Part shown: in pieces, positions 4,672-5,365 of the stretch | Numbering within the stretch: position 1 is the stretch's first letter | Layout: each line of letters opens with the position of its first letter | DNA from: an uncultured Collinsella sp. | Lineage (GTDB): Bacteria; Actinomycetota; Coriobacteriia; Coriobacteriales; Coriobacteriaceae | Assembly (NCBI GenBank): GCA_902489955.1 | Contig: CABUBY010000116.1 | Coordinates: 1 to 5,365 of the forward strand | DNA: 5,365 nucleotides | Direction: 5' to 3' | Notes under the pieces: model-generated | The model's database searches: none | Seen by the model: only the letters and a program-made list of their open reading frames with translations | What the model was told of the DNA's origin: nothing | Program-made: the position numbers and the translations under genes

Positions 4672-5365
4672 TTGAGTGAGATTCAGAACTCGTCCATTTT
4701 CTCTCTTGACGATGTCAATGAGGAGGAGATGAACAACCTCATCGACGGTACGATTACCGACTTTGATGAGGGCGATCTCGTTAACGGCACTGTCGTTAAG
4801 ATCGAGCATGACGAGGTGCTCGTTGACATCGGATTCAAGTCCGAGGGCGTTATCCCGGTCCGCGAGCTGTCCATCCGCAAGGACGCTAACCCTGCAGACA
4901 TCGTTGCACTCGGTGATCCCATCGAGGCTCTGGTTCTCCAGAAGGAGGACAAGGACGGTCGTCTGGTCCTGTCCAAGAAGCGTGCCGAGTACGAGCGTGC
5001 TTGGAACCGCATCGAGGAGAAGTTCAACTCCGGCGAGAACGTCGAGGGCGAGGTTATCGAGGTTGTCAAGGGCGGCCTGATCCTCGACATCGGCCTGCGT
5101 GGCTTCCTGCCCGCTTCCCTCGTCGACCTCCGTCGCGTCAAGGACCTCACCTCCTACATGGGCACCCGCATCGAGGCCCGCGTCATCGAGATGGACCGCA
5201 ACCGCAACAACGTCGTCCTCTCCCGTCGCGTCGTGCTCGAGGAGTCCCGTAAGGCCGAGCGCTCCGAGATCCTGTCCAAGCTCAAGTCTGGTATGCGTCT
5301 TCAGGGCACCGTTTCGTCCATCGTCGACTTCGGCGCCTTCGTCGACCTCGGCGGTATCGACGGCC
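4672..5365 (+). CDS. rpsA: 30S ribosomal protein S1 (3' truncated by window edge)
   Basis: S1 binds mRNA on the small ribosomal subunit and helps start translation. The first 231 residues are present and the gene runs off the right end. Domain 1 (about 34-103) contains GDLVNGTVVKIEHDEVLVDI and GVIPVRELS. Domain 2 (about 121-187) has GEVIEVVKGGLILDIGLRGF, FLPASLVDLRRV and RNRNNVVLSRR. Domain 3 begins near 207 (GMRLQGTVSSIVDFGAFVDL). These match actinobacterial S1 closely. The start is TTG at 4672 (MSEIQNSSIFSLDD), set by AAAGGGG 7 nt upstream. The first in-frame ATG is codon 20 (4729), where the preceding GAGGAGGAG touches the ATG without spacing and the acidic N-terminal stretch would be lost. 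Codons are strongly biased to CGC/CGT, CTC and GTC, as expected for a highly expressed gene. The full length is usually about 400-480 residues in actinobacteria. Confidence 0.96.
   Translation, partial: MSEIQNSSIFSLDDVNEEEMNNLIDGTITDFDEGDLVNGTVVKIEHDEVLVDIGFKSEGVIPVRELSIRKDANPADIVALGDPIEALVLQKEDKDGRLVLSKKRAEYERAWNRIEEKFNSGENVEGEVIEVVKGGLILDIGLRGFLPASLVDLRRVKDLTSYMGTRIEARVIEMDRNRNNVVLSRRVVLEESRKAERSEILSKLKSGMRLQGTVSSIVDFGAFVDLGGIDG

Noticed and set aside
1..5365. Defence system, mobile element, CRISPR array, tRNA or novel multi-gene system
   Set aside because: No transposase, integrase, spaced repeat array, cloverleaf or cluster of unknown genes is seen; all six genes belong to known families and lie on alternating strands.

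Overview
The window looks like an ordinary chromosomal segment of a moderately GC-rich actinobacterium. The best guess is a gut Coriobacteriia such as Collinsella. This is inference, based on strongly G/C-ending codons in the genes, an S1 N-terminal region close to actinobacterial S1 proteins, TAnnnT-type -10 elements, and the pairing of housekeeping genes with an anaerobe-type Fe-S cysteine desulfidase. There is no sign of a mobile element, CRISPR array, tRNA, rRNA or phage gene.

Layout, left to right. (1) The 3' part of argH (+, cut by the window edge) ends at 601 and is followed by a modest terminator-like hairpin. (2) A 385-bp gap (602-986) holds a weak 42-codon ORF and a striking tandem 14-nt repeat with an operator-like palindrome. 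Two candidate promoters for ndk lie in the same stretch. (3) ndk (+, 987-1391) and rpiB (-, 1543-2010) converge on a 151-bp spacer with two stable hairpins, bracketed by a 16-nt direct repeat. (4) The rpiB start faces an UPF0597/CyuA-type L-cysteine desulfidase gene (+, 2282-3601) across a 271-bp divergent regulatory region with several inverted repeats. (5) That gene meets a HAD-family hydrolase gene (-, 3598-4356, GTG start) tail to tail, the two stop codons sharing the palindrome CTAG. (6) A 315-bp divergent region separates the HAD gene from rpsA (+, TTG start at 4672), which runs off the right edge.

The genes do not form one operon or system. They are single transcription units for arginine synthesis (argH), nucleotide pools (ndk), the pentose phosphate pathway (rpiB), cysteine breakdown to pyruvate, ammonia and sulfide, an unassigned phosphatase-type activity, and translation (rpsA). 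Strands alternate, so each gene probably has its own promoter.

I do not see a previously undescribed multi-gene system. The observations most worth a second look are non-coding: the tandem repeat/palindrome upstream of ndk, the repeat flanking the convergent terminators, the hairpins in the rpiB/desulfidase divergent region, and the predicted hairpin over the rpsA ribosome binding site.
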